From Hyphomicrobiales bacterium (GTDB lineage Bacteria > Pseudomonadota > Alphaproteobacteria > Rhizobiales > Rhizobiaceae): 40,212 nucleotides of DNA. Position 1 is the first letter of the stretch, and the number at the start of each line of letters is the position of its first letter. A program made the translations under genes and the position numbers. The stretch covers positions 1 through 40,212 of the forward strand of contig JAKDNM010000021.1 in NCBI GenBank assembly GCA_030456445.1, read 5' to 3'. Under the pieces are notes generated by a model. The model did not search any database. It saw only the letters and a program-made list of their open reading frames with translations, and was not told the origin of the DNA. This document shows, in pieces, positions 1-8,336 of the stretch.

Positions 1-2
1 CC

Positions 3-575
3 CCGGCGAAGCCCGACTGGAAGGAAAGGCTGCGCAACAAGATCCCCGAACCCCCAAAGCTGATGCCGAAAGCGCCGAAAATCTCCTCCGACATGGTCAT
101 CGGCGGCCTCGGCATCGCGCTCGGTCTCGTCTGCGCGCTCTTCCCCTGGTACATCTTCATGAATCCGGAGAAGTTCAAGCTGGAAGGCTATCATTTCAGC
201 GGCAACCCTCAGGCCGCCCATTCAGCCTCTTCGAATTCGCGTCCGGTCCGGATCGGGGATGCGATGAAGCTGCCCGAGACCAGTCAGGCGGCGCTCGACA
301 TCTTCCCCACCGGAACCGTACCGGAACCGGGCGCGAAGCAGCCCGCATCCGACGACAGGAACCAGCCCTTTCCGGGCGATACGCCCAAGCACCCGGAATT
401 CAACCTGATCGAAGTCGCCAACGGCCGCGCCATGATCGAGGACGCGGACGGAATATGGGTCGTGAAGGTCGGCTCGCCGCTGCCCAACGACAGCCGCGTC
501 GCTTCCATCGAGAAGCGTGACGGAAACTGGGTGCTGGTGACGACGGCCAAGGATGTGGTGCCGCTCAGGAAATAG
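3..575 (+). CDS. Conserved membrane-anchored flagellar-cluster protein (5' end outside window)
   Basis: The reading frame is already open at base 3, so the true start probably lies upstream of the window; the ATG at 63 is only the first start in view. A Pro/Lys-rich cytoplasmic stretch leads into one membrane segment (about 20 hydrophobic residues after SSDMVIGG, ending FPWYIF). A Pro/Ser-rich linker follows, then a compact C-terminal domain with GIWVVKVGSPLPNDSRV and GNWVLVTT, a small beta-rich fold probably in the periplasm. A gene of this type sits between fliI and flgB in rhizobial flagellar clusters, which fits its place just before flgB. No enzymatic motif is seen and the function is unknown; a role in assembly of the export gate or rod is inferred from position only. 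Confidence 0.75.
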   Translation, partial: PAKPDWKERLRNKIPEPPKLMPKAPKISSDMVIGGLGIALGLVCALFPWYIFMNPEKFKLEGYHFSGNPQAAHSASSNSRPVRIGDAMKLPETSQAALDIFPTGTVPEPGAKQPASDDRNQPFPGDTPKHPEFNLIEVANGRAMIEDADGIWVVKVGSPLPNDSRVASIEKRDGNWVLVTTAKDVVPLRK

Positions 576-596
576 GACCCTAACCTCCGCAAGGCC

Positions 597-628
597 CGCG
601 CAAGACTGGCCGGGTACTTCTGGTTCGT
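597..628 (+). promoter_or_regulatory. Flagellar promoter-like element upstream of flgB
   Basis: CGCGCAAG (597-604), ten bases, then TAC (615-617), 31 bases before the flgB ATG. The same CGCRCAAG-N10-TAG/TAC layout occurs before fliF, flhA and flgE, and in weaker form before rem. Its repetition at operon heads suggests a promoter or activator site for this gene class. The assignment comes from comparison within this window only. Confidence 0.45.
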
Positions 629-648
629 CGGAAGTGGGATTTCCCGGA

Positions 649-1035
649 ATGCAGCCTGTCAATCTCTTCGATCTTGCCGCGCAGCAGGCCCGCTGGCTTG
701 CCGTGCGCCAGTCGGTGATTGCCGGCAACGTCGCCAACGTGAACACCCCCGGCTATCACGGCGTCGACGTGAAGCCTTTCTCCGCCGTGCTCGACGACAC
801 CCAGGTGACGATGAAGGCCACCCAGCCGGGACATTTCGGCGCGAACAAGCCTTCCGCCGAAATGGTGGCGCTCAGCCAGGACGACGACCGCACGGAGGTG
901 GTTCCCTCCGGCAACAGCGTGCAGCTCGAGGATGAGTTGCTGAAGGCCGCCGATGTGCGCCGCTCCTTCGAACTCAACACCGCGATCGTCAGGGCTTTCC
1001 ACCAGATGATAACGATGACGACAAAGGGAACCTGA
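649..1035 (+). CDS. flgB: Flagellar basal-body rod protein FlgB
   Basis: FlgB is a proximal-rod subunit of the flagellar basal body, exported through the type III apparatus. The 128-residue product begins MQPVNLFDLAAQQARWLAVRQ and has the rod-family N-terminal signature IAGNVANVNTPGYHG near residues 24-38. The C-terminus (RSFELNTAIVRAFHQMI) is the amphipathic helix that packs with the N-terminal helix in rod proteins. An upstream in-frame ATG at 553 would overlap the preceding gene by more than 20 bases and add sequence that does not look like FlgB, so the ATG at 649 is preferred although its ribosome site is weak (GGAAG is rather distant). It heads flgB-flgC-fliE-flgG, the usual order. Confidence 0.95.
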   Translation: MQPVNLFDLAAQQARWLAVRQSVIAGNVANVNTPGYHGVDVKPFSAVLDDTQVTMKATQPGHFGANKPSAEMVALSQDDDRTEVVPSGNSVQLEDELLKAADVRRSFELNTAIVRAFHQMITMTTKGT

Positions 1036-1049
1036 CGAAGGTCTGAGCC

Positions 1050-1463
1050 ATGGATCCTTTGACATCCGCCATGAAAGTCGCCGCTTCGGGCATGACCGCC
1101 CAGTCGGAGCGGCTGCGCGTCGTTTCGGAGAACCTCGCCAATTCGCAATCGACGGGCCGGGCGGCGGGAAGCGATCCCTACCGTCGCAAGACCATCACGT
1201 TCTCCGCCGAACTCGACCGCGTAAGCGGGGCCTCCACCGTCGAGGTGGCCGACATAGCGCGCGACCCTTCGGCCTTCCCGGTGGAATACCAGCCCGGCAA
1301 CGTCGCCGCCGACAACAAGGGCTACGTCAAGATGCCCAACATCAACGTACTGGTCGAAATGGCCGACATGCGCGAGGCGAACCGCGGCTACGAAGCCAAT
1401 CTGCAGGTCATCAAGCAGGCCCGCGACCTGATTTCCATGACCATCGACCTGATGCGGAGCTGA
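1050..1463 (+). CDS. flgC: Flagellar basal-body rod protein FlgC
   Basis: This is a proximal-rod subunit of 137 residues, normal for FlgC. The N-terminus [18 protein letters not shown] followed by [12 protein letters not shown] is the conserved rod/hook/HAP signature. The C-terminus [25 protein letters not shown] is the paired helix. The central YQPGN...[17 protein letters not shown] is typical of FlgC. It lies 14 bases after flgB with a GAAGG ribosome site, and two bases before fliE, so the three are almost certainly one transcript. Confidence 0.96.
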   Translation: MDPLTSAMKVAASGMTAQSERLRVVSENLANSQSTGRAAGSDPYRRKTITFSAELDRVSGASTVEVADIARDPSAFPVEYQPGNVAADNKGYVKMPNINVLVEMADMREANRGYEANLQVIKQARDLISMTIDLMRS

Positions 1464-1465
1464 CC

Positions 1466-1780
1466 ATGATCAACCCCCTCAGCCTCATCGGATCCATCGG
1501 CAGCGGCACGGTCGGTCCAATCGGCGCGACCACCGGCGCGGCGGGCGCCGCCGGCGGTATCGCGCAGAGTTTCGAGAGCGCGCTGGCGAATGCCGCCGGC
1601 AACGCAGTGGGCAGCCTCGAACATGCGCAGGCCGTTTCCATCGACGCCTTGCAGGGCAAGGGCGACACGCGCGAGGTCGTCGACGCGGTGATGAACGCGC
1701 AGGAGACCCTCTCCGCGGCAATCGCCATCCGCGACAAGATCGTCGCCGCCTATCTCGACGTCAGCCGCATGTCGATCTGA
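1466..1780 (+). CDS. fliE: Flagellar hook-basal body complex protein FliE
   Basis: FliE joins the MS ring to the rod and is among the first type III substrates. The 104-residue product has a Gly/Ala-rich N-terminus (residues about 10-35) and then the conserved helical half: [17 protein letters not shown], the [14 protein letters not shown] motif, and a final helix [18 protein letters not shown]. Length and the C-terminal motif are typical. It starts two bases after flgC stops and is followed by flgG with a GGAGAG ribosome site. Confidence 0.94.
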   Translation: MINPLSLIGSIGSGTVGPIGATTGAAGAAGGIAQSFESALANAAGNAVGSLEHAQAVSIDALQGKGDTREVVDAVMNAQETLSAAIAIRDKIVAAYLDVSRMSI

Positions 1781-1790
1781 GGAGAGTGAA

Positions 1791-2585
1791 GTGAGAGCGC
1801 TTGAAATCGCCGCAACCGGCATGAACGCCCAGCAGACCAATCTGGAAGTCATCGCCAACAACATCGCCAACATCAACACGACCGGCTACAAACGGGCGCG
1901 AGCGGAATTTACGGACCTTTTGTACCAGACCGAACGGCTGCCGGGCGTTCCCAACCGCGCCAACCAGAACATCGTGCCGGAAGGGGCGTCGATCGGTCTC
2001 GGCGTAAAGCTGGCGGCGATCCGCAACCTCCACATCCAGGGTGAACTGACCAGCACCGGCAACAAGTTCGACCTAGCGCTGACCAGCCCCGGCCGCGGCT
2101 GGTTCCAGGTGCAGATGCCGGACGGCCAGACGCTCTACACGCGCGACGGCGCGCTCAACACCAACGCCGACGGGCAATTGGTGACCATGGACGGAAACCC
2201 GGTCATCCCGGCAATCACCGTGCCGGCGGATGCCATCGACGTCATCGTCAACAAGACGGGGCAGGTCTTCGCCCAGATCAGCGGGCAGACGGCGCTGCAG
2301 AGCATCGGCCAGCTCCAGCTCGCCAATTTCGTCAACGAGGCGGGCTTGCAGCCGCTCGGCGGCAACCTCTTCCAGGAGACCGACGCTTCCGGCGCGCCCA
2401 CCGTCGGCGTTCCCGGCGACGTCGGCTTCGCCACCATCGAACAGGGCTACCTTGAAAGCTCCAACGTCGATCCGGTGAAGGAGATCACCGAGATGATCTC
2501 GGCCCAGCGCGCCTACGAGATGAATTCGAAGGTGATCCAGGCCGCCGACGAGATGGCGCAGGTCGTCTCCAAGAACATGGGCTGA
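1791..2585 (+). CDS. flgG: Flagellar distal rod protein FlgG
   Basis: FlgG is the major distal-rod subunit. At 264 residues the length matches the family. It starts with GTG ([15 protein letters not shown]), preceded by GGAGAG at a good distance. The N-terminal signature [21 protein letters not shown] is intact. The middle carries [21 protein letters not shown] and the C-terminus carries [18 protein letters not shown] followed by [19 protein letters not shown], all classic FlgG features. Its stop is seven bases from the GTG of flgA. Confidence 0.97.
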   Translation: MRALEIAATGMNAQQTNLEVIANNIANINTTGYKRARAEFTDLLYQTERLPGVPNRANQNIVPEGASIGLGVKLAAIRNLHIQGELTSTGNKFDLALTSPGRGWFQVQMPDGQTLYTRDGALNTNADGQLVTMDGNPVIPAITVPADAIDVIVNKTGQVFAQISGQTALQSIGQLQLANFVNEAGLQPLGGNLFQETDASGAPTVGVPGDVGFATIEQGYLESSNVDPVKEITEMISAQRAYEMNSKVIQAADEMAQVVSKNMG

Positions 2586-2591
2586 TGGGCC

Positions 2592-3065
2592 GTGAAGCTT
2601 CGCCGAAAAACCATTCTTCTGCGCCTTGTCGGCTGCATGGCGGCACTCGCCGCGCTCGCCATGCCCGTCCGCGCGGAGGACGTAGCGGTGGTGACCCGGC
2701 ATGTCGTCTATCCCGGCCAGGAAGTATCGGCGGGCGACCTCCAGATCGTCACCGTCACGAACCACAACCGCGATTTGAGGACCGTTGCCACCAGCATCGA
2801 GCAGGTGGACGGCAAGCTGACGCGGCTGACACTCCTTCCGGGCCACTACATCCCGCTCAACGCCGTCCGCGACGCCTATACGGTCGAGCAGGGCGCGGCG
2901 GTGCGCGTGCTCTTCTCGGGTAACGGCCTCGTCATCACGGCGACCGCGGTGACGCTGGAGCCTGGCTCGGCCGGCGATGTCATCAAGGTGCGCAATACCG
3001 ACAGCGGCCGCGTCTTTTCCGGCATCGTCATGGCCGACGGCACCATCCGGGTCGGCGTCTCATGA
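2592..3065 (+). CDS. flgA: Flagella basal body P-ring formation protein FlgA
   Basis: FlgA is the periplasmic chaperone for assembly of the P ring from FlgI. It starts with GTG and opens with a Sec signal peptide (KLRRKTILLRLVGCMAALAALAMPVRAE). The mature part is the short rhizobial form (157 residues in all), holding an SAF/FlgA-type beta-clip domain: VVYPGQEVSAGDLQIVTV, then LLPGHYIPLNAVR and the C-terminal GDVIKVRNTDSGRVFSGIVMADG. The last four bases overlap the start of flgI, its client. Confidence 0.92.
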   Translation: MKLRRKTILLRLVGCMAALAALAMPVRAEDVAVVTRHVVYPGQEVSAGDLQIVTVTNHNRDLRTVATSIEQVDGKLTRLTLLPGHYIPLNAVRDAYTVEQGAAVRVLFSGNGLVITATAVTLEPGSAGDVIKVRNTDSGRVFSGIVMADGTIRVGVS

Positions 3066-4285
3066 AGCAAAACGCACTCCTCGCCGCTTTCATCGTGCTT
3101 GCCATGGGCGCAGCGCCCACGCTCGCGGCGGACCTCGACGGCGGCGTGCCCTATGTACCCGCTTCCGCCTCGCCCGCAGATGGAGGAGCCGGAGAAGGGG
3201 CGGGCAACGCGCGCTATCTGCCGGCGTCGATCAATGCCGGCGTCGTGGCGCGCATCAAGGATATCGCCCAACTGCAGAGCACGCGCGACAACCAGTTGAT
3301 CGGCTACGGCCTCGTCATCGGCTTGCTGGGCACCGGCGACAGCCTCAGGAACTCGCCCTTCACCGAACAGTCGATCCGCGCCATGCTGGAGAATCTCGGC
3401 ATCGCCACCGAGGGCGGGCAGGCCCGCGCCAAGAACGTGGCGGCCGTCATCGTCACGGCCAATCTGCCGCCCTTCGTGCAGTCGGGCGCGCGCATCGACG
3501 TCAACGTCTCCTCGCTTGGCGACTCCACCTCGCTCAATGGCGGCACGCTTGTCATGACGCCGCTGAAGGCCGCCGACGGCCGGATATACGCGGTGGCGCA
3601 GGGTTCCGTCTCGGTCTCCGGCTTCGCCGCGCAGGGGCAGGCCGAGACGCTCACACAGGGCGTTCCGACCGCCGGCCGGGTTGCCAACGGCGCCATCGTC
3701 GAGCGCGAGGTGACCGCCGACTTCAATTCGACTCCGAAGCTGACGCTCCAGCTCATCAATCCCGATTTCTCGACCGCGGTCAGGGTCGCCGACGCCATCA
3801 ACGCCTATACGAAGCGGCGGTTCGGCAAGCGGCTCGCCCACGAGCAGGATTCGCGCACCGTCCTGATCGACAAGCCGCAGCGCATCTCGACCACGCGCTT
3901 CTATGCGGAACTGGAAAACCTGCCGGTAGAGGCGGAATCGCGGGCACGCGTCGTGGTCGACGAACGCACCGGGACGATCGTCATCGGCCAGGACGTCAAG
4001 ATATCGCGCGTCGCCATCAGCCACGGCACCATGACCGTGCGCGTGACCGAACAGCCGCGCGTGGTGCAGCCGGAACCTTTCTCTAAGGGCGTGACCGCCG
4101 TCGAGCCGAGCACCAATATCGAGGCGACCCAGCCCGGCGGCCGCGTCGCGGTGCTCGACGGTCCCGATTTGCAGACGCTCGTCGCCGGCCTCAACCGGAT
4201 CGGCGCCAAGCCGACCGACATCATTGCCATTTTGCAGGGCATCAAGTCGGCCGGCGCGCTGCAGGCCGAACTGGTGGTGCAGTGA
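3062..4285 (+). CDS. flgI: Flagellar P-ring protein FlgI
   Basis: FlgI forms the P ring around the rod in the peptidoglycan layer. The 407-residue precursor has a signal peptide (MKQNALLAAFIVLAMGAAPTLAAD), then an unusually long Gly/Ala/Pro-rich stretch before the conserved domain begins at ARIKDIAQLQSTRDNQLIGYG. Other FlgI hallmarks are VIGLLGTGDSLRNSPFTEQS, DVNVSSLGDSTSLNGGTLVMTPL, the central VLIDKPQRISTTRFYAELE, and the C-terminal VAGLNRIGAKPTDIIAILQGIK followed by GALQAELVV. It overlaps flgA by four bases and the motE start by one. Confidence 0.97.
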   Translation: MKQNALLAAFIVLAMGAAPTLAADLDGGVPYVPASASPADGGAGEGAGNARYLPASINAGVVARIKDIAQLQSTRDNQLIGYGLVIGLLGTGDSLRNSPFTEQSIRAMLENLGIATEGGQARAKNVAAVIVTANLPPFVQSGARIDVNVSSLGDSTSLNGGTLVMTPLKAADGRIYAVAQGSVSVSGFAAQGQAETLTQGVPTAGRVANGAIVEREVTADFNSTPKLTLQLINPDFSTAVRVADAINAYTKRRFGKRLAHEQDSRTVLIDKPQRISTTRFYAELENLPVEAESRARVVVDERTGTIVIGQDVKISRVAISHGTMTVRVTEQPRVVQPEPFSKGVTAVEPSTNIEATQPGGRVAVLDGPDLQTLVAGLNRIGAKPTDIIAILQGIKSAGALQAELVVQ

Positions 4286-4809
4286 TGCTGGCTGCTCTTC
4301 GCCCTTCTCCCGCCAGCAAGCTCGGCTTCGTCGCGCTCACCGCGCTCTTGTTTTACCCGACTACGCTCCCTTCCTTCGCCGGCCCGGCGCAAACACTGCC
4401 CGCCGGCGCATCGGGCGACGAGATCGAGCGTTTCTGCACGAATATCCAGGACCCGGCGCGCGACCGGCGCTATGCGCTGCAACGCCGGCAGCTTGTCGAT
4501 CTTCAAGCCGACATCGACAAGCGCATCAAGCTTCTGGAGGAAAAGCGCGCGGAATACGAGGACTGGCTGAAGCGCCGCGACGATTTCGTCGCCAAGGCCA
4601 CCGACGGCGTCGTCGAGATCTATTCGAAGATGAAGCCCGACGGCGCGGCCCCGCAAATGACCGACATGCCCTCCGACCTCGCCGCCGCCATCCTGATGAA
4701 GCTGCAACCGAAGCAGTCCAGCCTGATCCTCAGCGAAATGGACGCCAAGGTCGCCGCCAACCTCACCCGCATCATGGCCGCCGCCGCCCGCAAAACGGAT
4801 CCCTCATGA
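4285..4809 (+). CDS. motE: MotE-like periplasmic flagellar motility protein
   Basis: In Sinorhizobium, MotE is a periplasmic chaperone for MotC, located between flgI and flgH; this gene has that position and build. The product has a signal peptide (ending near LPSFAGPAQ), a Cys in EIERFCTNIQDPARDRRYALQ, a long charged coiled coil (QLVDLQADIDKRIKLLEEKRAEYEDW) and an MgtE-N-like tail (YSKMKPDGAAPQMTDM, ILMKLQPKQSSLILSEMDAKVAANLTRIM). The ATG at 4285 overlaps the flgI stop by one base (TGATG); a GTG one codon earlier (4282) is also possible. The tail overlaps flgH by four bases. Confidence 0.86.
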   Translation: MLAALRPSPASKLGFVALTALLFYPTTLPSFAGPAQTLPAGASGDEIERFCTNIQDPARDRRYALQRRQLVDLQADIDKRIKLLEEKRAEYEDWLKRRDDFVAKATDGVVEIYSKMKPDGAAPQMTDMPSDLAAAILMKLQPKQSSLILSEMDAKVAANLTRIMAAAARKTDPS

Positions 4810-5504
4810 AACGCCTGCTCGTCCTCCTTGCGGCCTGTTCGACGTTGTCGGCCTGCGTATCGCCCGAGATCGGCGTTGCGCCGAAACTGTCGCCGGTCGG
4901 CGCCGGTCTCGGCACCGCCACGCAATATGCGGAGACCTACCCCGAAGCGCCGCCGCCGGCGGTAAAGCGCTTCTCGCTGTGGGACGATGGGCAGAGCCGC
5001 CTCTTCACCGACGCGCGCGCGCTGAAGATCGGCGATATCCTGACCGTGATGATATCCATCAACGACAAGGCCAAGCTCAAGAACGAGAACGACACCAGCC
5101 GCACCGGCAAGCGCACCTGGGGCCTGAGCGGCGCCTTCGACGTCGCCGGCAACGGATCCTCCGGGTCCGGCAACCTGGCCGCCAACGGCGACAGCCAGTT
5201 CAACGGCCAGGGCCACACCACCCGCTCGGAGGACATCAAGCTTTCCGTCGCCGCCGTCGTGACGAGGGTGCTGCCCAACGGCAATCTCGTCATCCGCGGC
5301 CAGCAGGAAGTACGCGTCAACGACGAATTGCGCGTCCTGACCATCGCCGGCATCGTGCGGCCCGCCGACATCAACGGCAACAACACCATCTCCTACGAGC
5401 GCATCGCGGAGGCGCGCATCTCCTATGGCGGGCGCGGCCGGCTGAGCGAGGTGCAGCAGCCCTCATGGGGCCAGCAGCTCGTCGACCGCCTGTCCCCGAT
5501 TTGA
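4806..5504 (+). CDS. flgH: Flagellar L-ring lipoprotein FlgH
   Basis: FlgH forms the outer-membrane L ring. The 232-residue precursor begins MKRLLVLLAACSTLSAC, a lipoprotein signal whose lipobox LSAC ends at Cys17. Family motifs follow: SLWDDGQSRLFTDARALKIGDILTV, then ISINDKAKLKN, VTRVLPNGNLVIRGQQEVRVN, and AEARISYGGRGRLSEVQQPSWGQQLVDRLSPI at the end. The ATG at 4806 overlaps motE by four bases, and a lipoprotein signal begins exactly there, so the longer frame reaching back to 4224 is not the gene. Confidence 0.96.
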   Translation: MKRLLVLLAACSTLSACVSPEIGVAPKLSPVGAGLGTATQYAETYPEAPPPAVKRFSLWDDGQSRLFTDARALKIGDILTVMISINDKAKLKNENDTSRTGKRTWGLSGAFDVAGNGSSGSGNLAANGDSQFNGQGHTTRSEDIKLSVAAVVTRVLPNGNLVIRGQQEVRVNDELRVLTIAGIVRPADINGNNTISYERIAEARISYGGRGRLSEVQQPSWGQQLVDRLSPI

Positions 5505-5513
5505 GGTAGCGCC

Positions 5514-6044
5514 ATGACGGTCACCGAACAGCAGGAAGCCCCGGCGAAAAGCGGCCCTTCGCTCATCATCCAGATCGCCGTCCTGCTCGTCCTGACGGCG
5601 GCCGCCGTCGGCATGGGCTGGTTCTCGGGCTTCTACCTGAATTCGAGCGGCGCCGACGTGCCGCAAAAGGCGGAGCCGACCCGCATCGACAAGGCGCATG
5701 TGAAGACGACGGACAAGACCGCGACAAGGAAAGACGGCCAGCCGGCGGCAACGGGCGGCGAACCCGGCGTGCTGCCCATCGAGGCGATCACCACCAACCT
5801 CGCCGCGCCGAGCAATGTGTGGGTACGCATGGAGCTTTCGCTGGTCTTCGACGGCGACCCGGATACGGCCGTCGCCGAACAGATCCATCAGGATTTCCTC
5901 GCCTTCATGCGCACGGTGAAGCTGCCGCAGGTGGAGGGCGCCAGCGGCTTCCAGCACCTTAAGGAGGATCTGGAGGAACGCGCCCGCCTGCGCAGCCACG
6001 GCCGCGTCACGAATATCCTGATCCGGACGCTTCTCTTCGAATGA
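5514..6044 (+). CDS. fliL: Flagellar basal body-associated protein FliL
   Basis: FliL is a single-pass inner-membrane protein at the stator-rotor interface. The 176-residue product has a short cytoplasmic N-terminus, one membrane segment (LIIQIAVLLVLTAAAVGMGWFSGFYL), a polar linker (about 55-85) and the periplasmic FliL domain: LAAPSNVWVRMELSLVFDGD, FLAFMRTVKLPQVEGASGFQ and the ending ILIRTLLFE. A GAGG ribosome site precedes the ATG. It overlaps fliP by four bases. Confidence 0.93.
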   Translation: MTVTEQQEAPAKSGPSLIIQIAVLLVLTAAAVGMGWFSGFYLNSSGADVPQKAEPTRIDKAHVKTTDKTATRKDGQPAATGGEPGVLPIEAITTNLAAPSNVWVRMELSLVFDGDPDTAVAEQIHQDFLAFMRTVKLPQVEGASGFQHLKEDLEERARLRSHGRVTNILIRTLLFE

Positions 6045-6787
6045 GAATGCCGCGCGCCCTCCTCCTTGCCGCGCCGGCGCTTTTGCTGCCGGTCACGATT
6101 GCGCGCGCGCAGCAGATCGATCTCGGCTCGCTCGCCGGCCAGATGACCGGCACCAATGCCGGCACCATCGTCCAGCTTTTCGGGCTGTTGACGATACTGT
6201 CGCTCGCGCCCGGCATCCTCATCATGGTGACGAGCTTCACGCGCTTCATCATCGCGTTTTCGATCCTGCGCTCCGGCATGGGGCTGCAGACCACGCCGGC
6301 CAACATCGTGCTCGTATCGCTTGCGCTGTTCATGACCTTCTATGTCATGACGCCGGCCTTCAATCAGGCCTGGAATACCGGCGTCAAGCCGCTGATGGAC
6401 AACCAGATCACAGAGCAGGTAGCGCTCCAGCGCATCTCGCAGCCCTTCCGCGTCTTCATGCTGAGAAACGTGCGGCCCAAGGATTACGACCTCTTCGCCG
6501 ACCTCTCGCGCGAACGCGGCGACGCGGTTGCCTCGCGCGACACGGTCGATTTGCGCATCCTGATCCCCGCCTTCATGATCTCCGAAATCCGGCGTGGCTT
6601 CGAGATCGGCTTCCTGATCGTGCTGCCCTTCCTCGTCATCGACCTCGTCGTCGCCACCATCACCATGTCGATGGGCATGATGATGCTGCCCCCGACGGTC
6701 ATCTCTTTGCCTTTCAAGATCATGTTCTTCGTCCTGATCGACGGCTGGAACCTGCTTGTCGGGAGCCTGGTGCGCTCCTTCTCGTGA
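6041..6787 (+). CDS. fliP: Flagellar type III export gate protein FliP
   Basis: FliP is the core subunit of the FliPQR export channel. It has a cleavable signal peptide (ending TIARAQQ), as is usual for FliP, and 248 residues. Diagnostic stretches are LAPGILIMVTSFTRFIIAFSILR, GMGLQTTPANIVLVSLALFM, the polar DLRILIPAFMISEIRRGFEIGF, and MGMMMLPPTVISLPFKIMFF near the end. As in other rhizobia there is no fliO. It closes the flgB-to-fliP block; flagellin follows after a 164-base gap. Confidence 0.96.
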   Translation: MRMPRALLLAAPALLLPVTIARAQQIDLGSLAGQMTGTNAGTIVQLFGLLTILSLAPGILIMVTSFTRFIIAFSILRSGMGLQTTPANIVLVSLALFMTFYVMTPAFNQAWNTGVKPLMDNQITEQVALQRISQPFRVFMLRNVRPKDYDLFADLSRERGDAVASRDTVDLRILIPAFMISEIRRGFEIGFLIVLPFLVIDLVVATITMSMGMMMLPPTVISLPFKIMFFVLIDGWNLLVGSLVRSFS

Positions 6788-6951
6788 CGGAAGCTGCCTC
6801 ATTATCTGTTTGGTAGGAAATTCCGGCGCATAAGGAAGCACGACTTCCATGGCGGGTCGCCCGATCGGGCGATAGGCATGATGCCGCTCCGCCATACCGG
6901 CCCGACCCGGTATTCCAAGAAAAATCAGGCATCCATAAAGGGCGGATTCCA
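6788..6951 (+). promoter_or_regulatory. Flagellin gene upstream region with two palindromes
   Basis: This 164-base gap must hold the flaA promoter and 5' leader. It contains a perfect 16-bp palindrome, TCGCCCGATCGGGCGA at 6857-6872, and a hairpin with 7-bp arms (ATACCGG at 6894-6900, CCGGTAT at 6907-6913). The second ends about 38 bases before the ATG and so probably lies in the mRNA leader. The AAG-N10-TAG element found before other flagellar operons is absent, which fits a separate, later expression class for flagellin. The start site itself could not be placed. Confidence 0.45.
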
Positions 6952-8220
6952 ATGTCCAGTCTCATGACCAATGCGTCGGCGATGACGGCGCTCAAGACCC
7001 TCCAGATGACCAACAAGTCTTTGGACCAGACCGAAAACCGCATTTCGACCGGCTACAAGGTCGCCACCGCGAGCGACAACGCAGCTTACTGGTCGATCGC
7101 GACGACCATGCGCTCCGACAACAAGGCGCTTTCGACCGTTCAGGACGCGCTCGGCCTCGGCGCCGCGACGGTGGACGTCGCCTATACCGCGATGGACTCG
7201 GTCAAGGACGTTCTCGACCAGATCAAGACGAAGCTTGTCTCGGCCTCGCAGCCGGGTGTCGACAAGTCGAAGATCCAGTCGGACATCTCCGAACTGCAGA
7301 AGCAGTTGACGACCTATGCCAACTCGGCGAGCTTCTCCGGCAACAACTGGCTCTCCGTCAATTCGGACTCGTCCAGCTACAGCGCGACGCAATCGGTCGT
7401 CTCCTCTTTCAACCGCTCGTCCGACAACCAGGTCTCGATCAGCACGATCGACGTCGACATCTCCGGCGTCGCGCTGTTCGACGCTGGCTCGGGCAAGGGA
7501 GTCTTGGAAGATTCAGGCAAGGCCGGCACGGCGACCGCAGCGGCCGTCTTCGCATTTGACCCCGGCACGGGCGGGACGGCTCTGGACGATGGCGGCACTG
7601 TGACTGTCGCAACAAAGATCGACGGCAAGACGCAGAACGTCGATATCAAGGTTGCCGACGCAGCCAGCTTCAGTCTCGACGACCTCGTTGCCGGCCTCAA
7701 CGCCGGCCTCTCGGGCGCGACCGCCAGCAAGGACAGTGCCGGAACCAGCCTGGTCATGACATCTTCGAGCCTCGGCGCTTCGTCCTCTGTCGAAATCACC
7801 GGCATTACGGGCAAGAAGGCCGATGGCACTGCCGCTACTCTCGGCACGATCACGGGCGTCACGATGGCGGCGTCTACCACAGGTGCGGACACCGGCGGCA
7901 TCGGCATCATGGACATTAACATCACCAATGCCAGCGCCAGCGACCTGGCACAGTACAGCTCCATAATCGAAACCATGTCCGGCAAGGTCACCACCGCTGC
8001 CGCGAACCTCGGTTCGGTCAAGAGCCGCATCGACATGCAGCAGGATTTCGTCAAGAACCTGATGGATGCGGTGGATCGCGGCGTGGGCGCGCTGGTCGAT
8101 GCCGACATGAGCCAGGAATCGACGCGGCTGCAGGCCCTCCAGACCCAGCAGCAGCTCGGCATCCAGGCGCTGTCGATCGCCAACTCCAACTCGCAGTCGA
8201 TCCTCTCGCTCTTCCGCTAA
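6952..8220 (+). CDS. flaA: Flagellin
   Basis: This is the filament subunit of 422 residues. The N-terminal D0/D1 helices are clear (MSSLMTNASAMTALKTLQ, LDQTENRISTGYKVATASDN, AAYWSIATTMRSDNKALS). So are the C-terminal D1/D0 helices (NLGSVKSRIDMQQDFVKNL, ADMSQESTRLQALQTQQQLG, IQALSIANSNSQSILSLFR). The centre (about 170-320) is the variable surface domain, rich in Gly, Ala, Thr and Ser. Only one flagellin gene is in view, whereas many rhizobia carry several side by side. A strong terminator follows. It is probably regulated post-transcriptionally by FlaF and FlbT, encoded further down. Confidence 0.97.
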   Translation: MSSLMTNASAMTALKTLQMTNKSLDQTENRISTGYKVATASDNAAYWSIATTMRSDNKALSTVQDALGLGAATVDVAYTAMDSVKDVLDQIKTKLVSASQPGVDKSKIQSDISELQKQLTTYANSASFSGNNWLSVNSDSSSYSATQSVVSSFNRSSDNQVSISTIDVDISGVALFDAGSGKGVLEDSGKAGTATAAAVFAFDPGTGGTALDDGGTVTVATKIDGKTQNVDIKVADAASFSLDDLVAGLNAGLSGATASKDSAGTSLVMTSSSLGASSSVEITGITGKKADGTAATLGTITGVTMAASTTGADTGGIGIMDINITNASASDLAQYSSIIETMSGKVTTAAANLGSVKSRIDMQQDFVKNLMDAVDRGVGALVDADMSQESTRLQALQTQQQLGIQALSIANSNSQSILSLFR

Positions 8221-8246
8221 GAGTTCGCATAAGGGGACGGGTAAAG

Positions 8247-8280
8247 TCGGGCCGCGCGCAAGCGCGGCCCGATTTCATTT
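8247..8280 (+). terminator. Rho-independent terminator after flaA
   Basis: An 11-bp stem (arms 8247-8257 and 8262-8272, core CGGGCCGCGC / GCGCGGCCCG) closes on a GCAA tetraloop and is followed by TTTCATTTT. It lies 27 bases after the flaA stop. It isolates the highly expressed flagellin message from fliF. Confidence 0.9.
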
Positions 8281-8281
8281 T

Positions 8282-8313
8282 CGCACAAGCTTCGGCGGTT
8301 AGGGTCCGGCACG
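8282..8313 (+). promoter_or_regulatory. Flagellar promoter-like element upstream of fliF
   Basis: CGCACAAG (8282-8289), ten bases, TAG (8300-8302), then GG-GTCCGGC. It sits directly after the flaA terminator and 34 bases before the chosen fliF start, exactly where a new promoter is needed. Nearly the same sequence lies upstream of flhA (21822-21853): AAGCTTCG and TCCGGCA are shared at the same spacing. Confidence 0.55.
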
Positions 8314-8336
8314 CCTAATTGCGGGAGCTTTGGCCG

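Noticed and set aside
2977-4086. 369-residue + strand frame over flgA/flgI
   Set aside because: Arg/His-rich out-of-frame translation of flgI; not a gene.
6788-6951. Sigma-28 (FliA) promoter before flagellin
   Set aside because: No TAAA-N15-GCCGATAA-like pair is found, and rhizobia are not known to use FliA.
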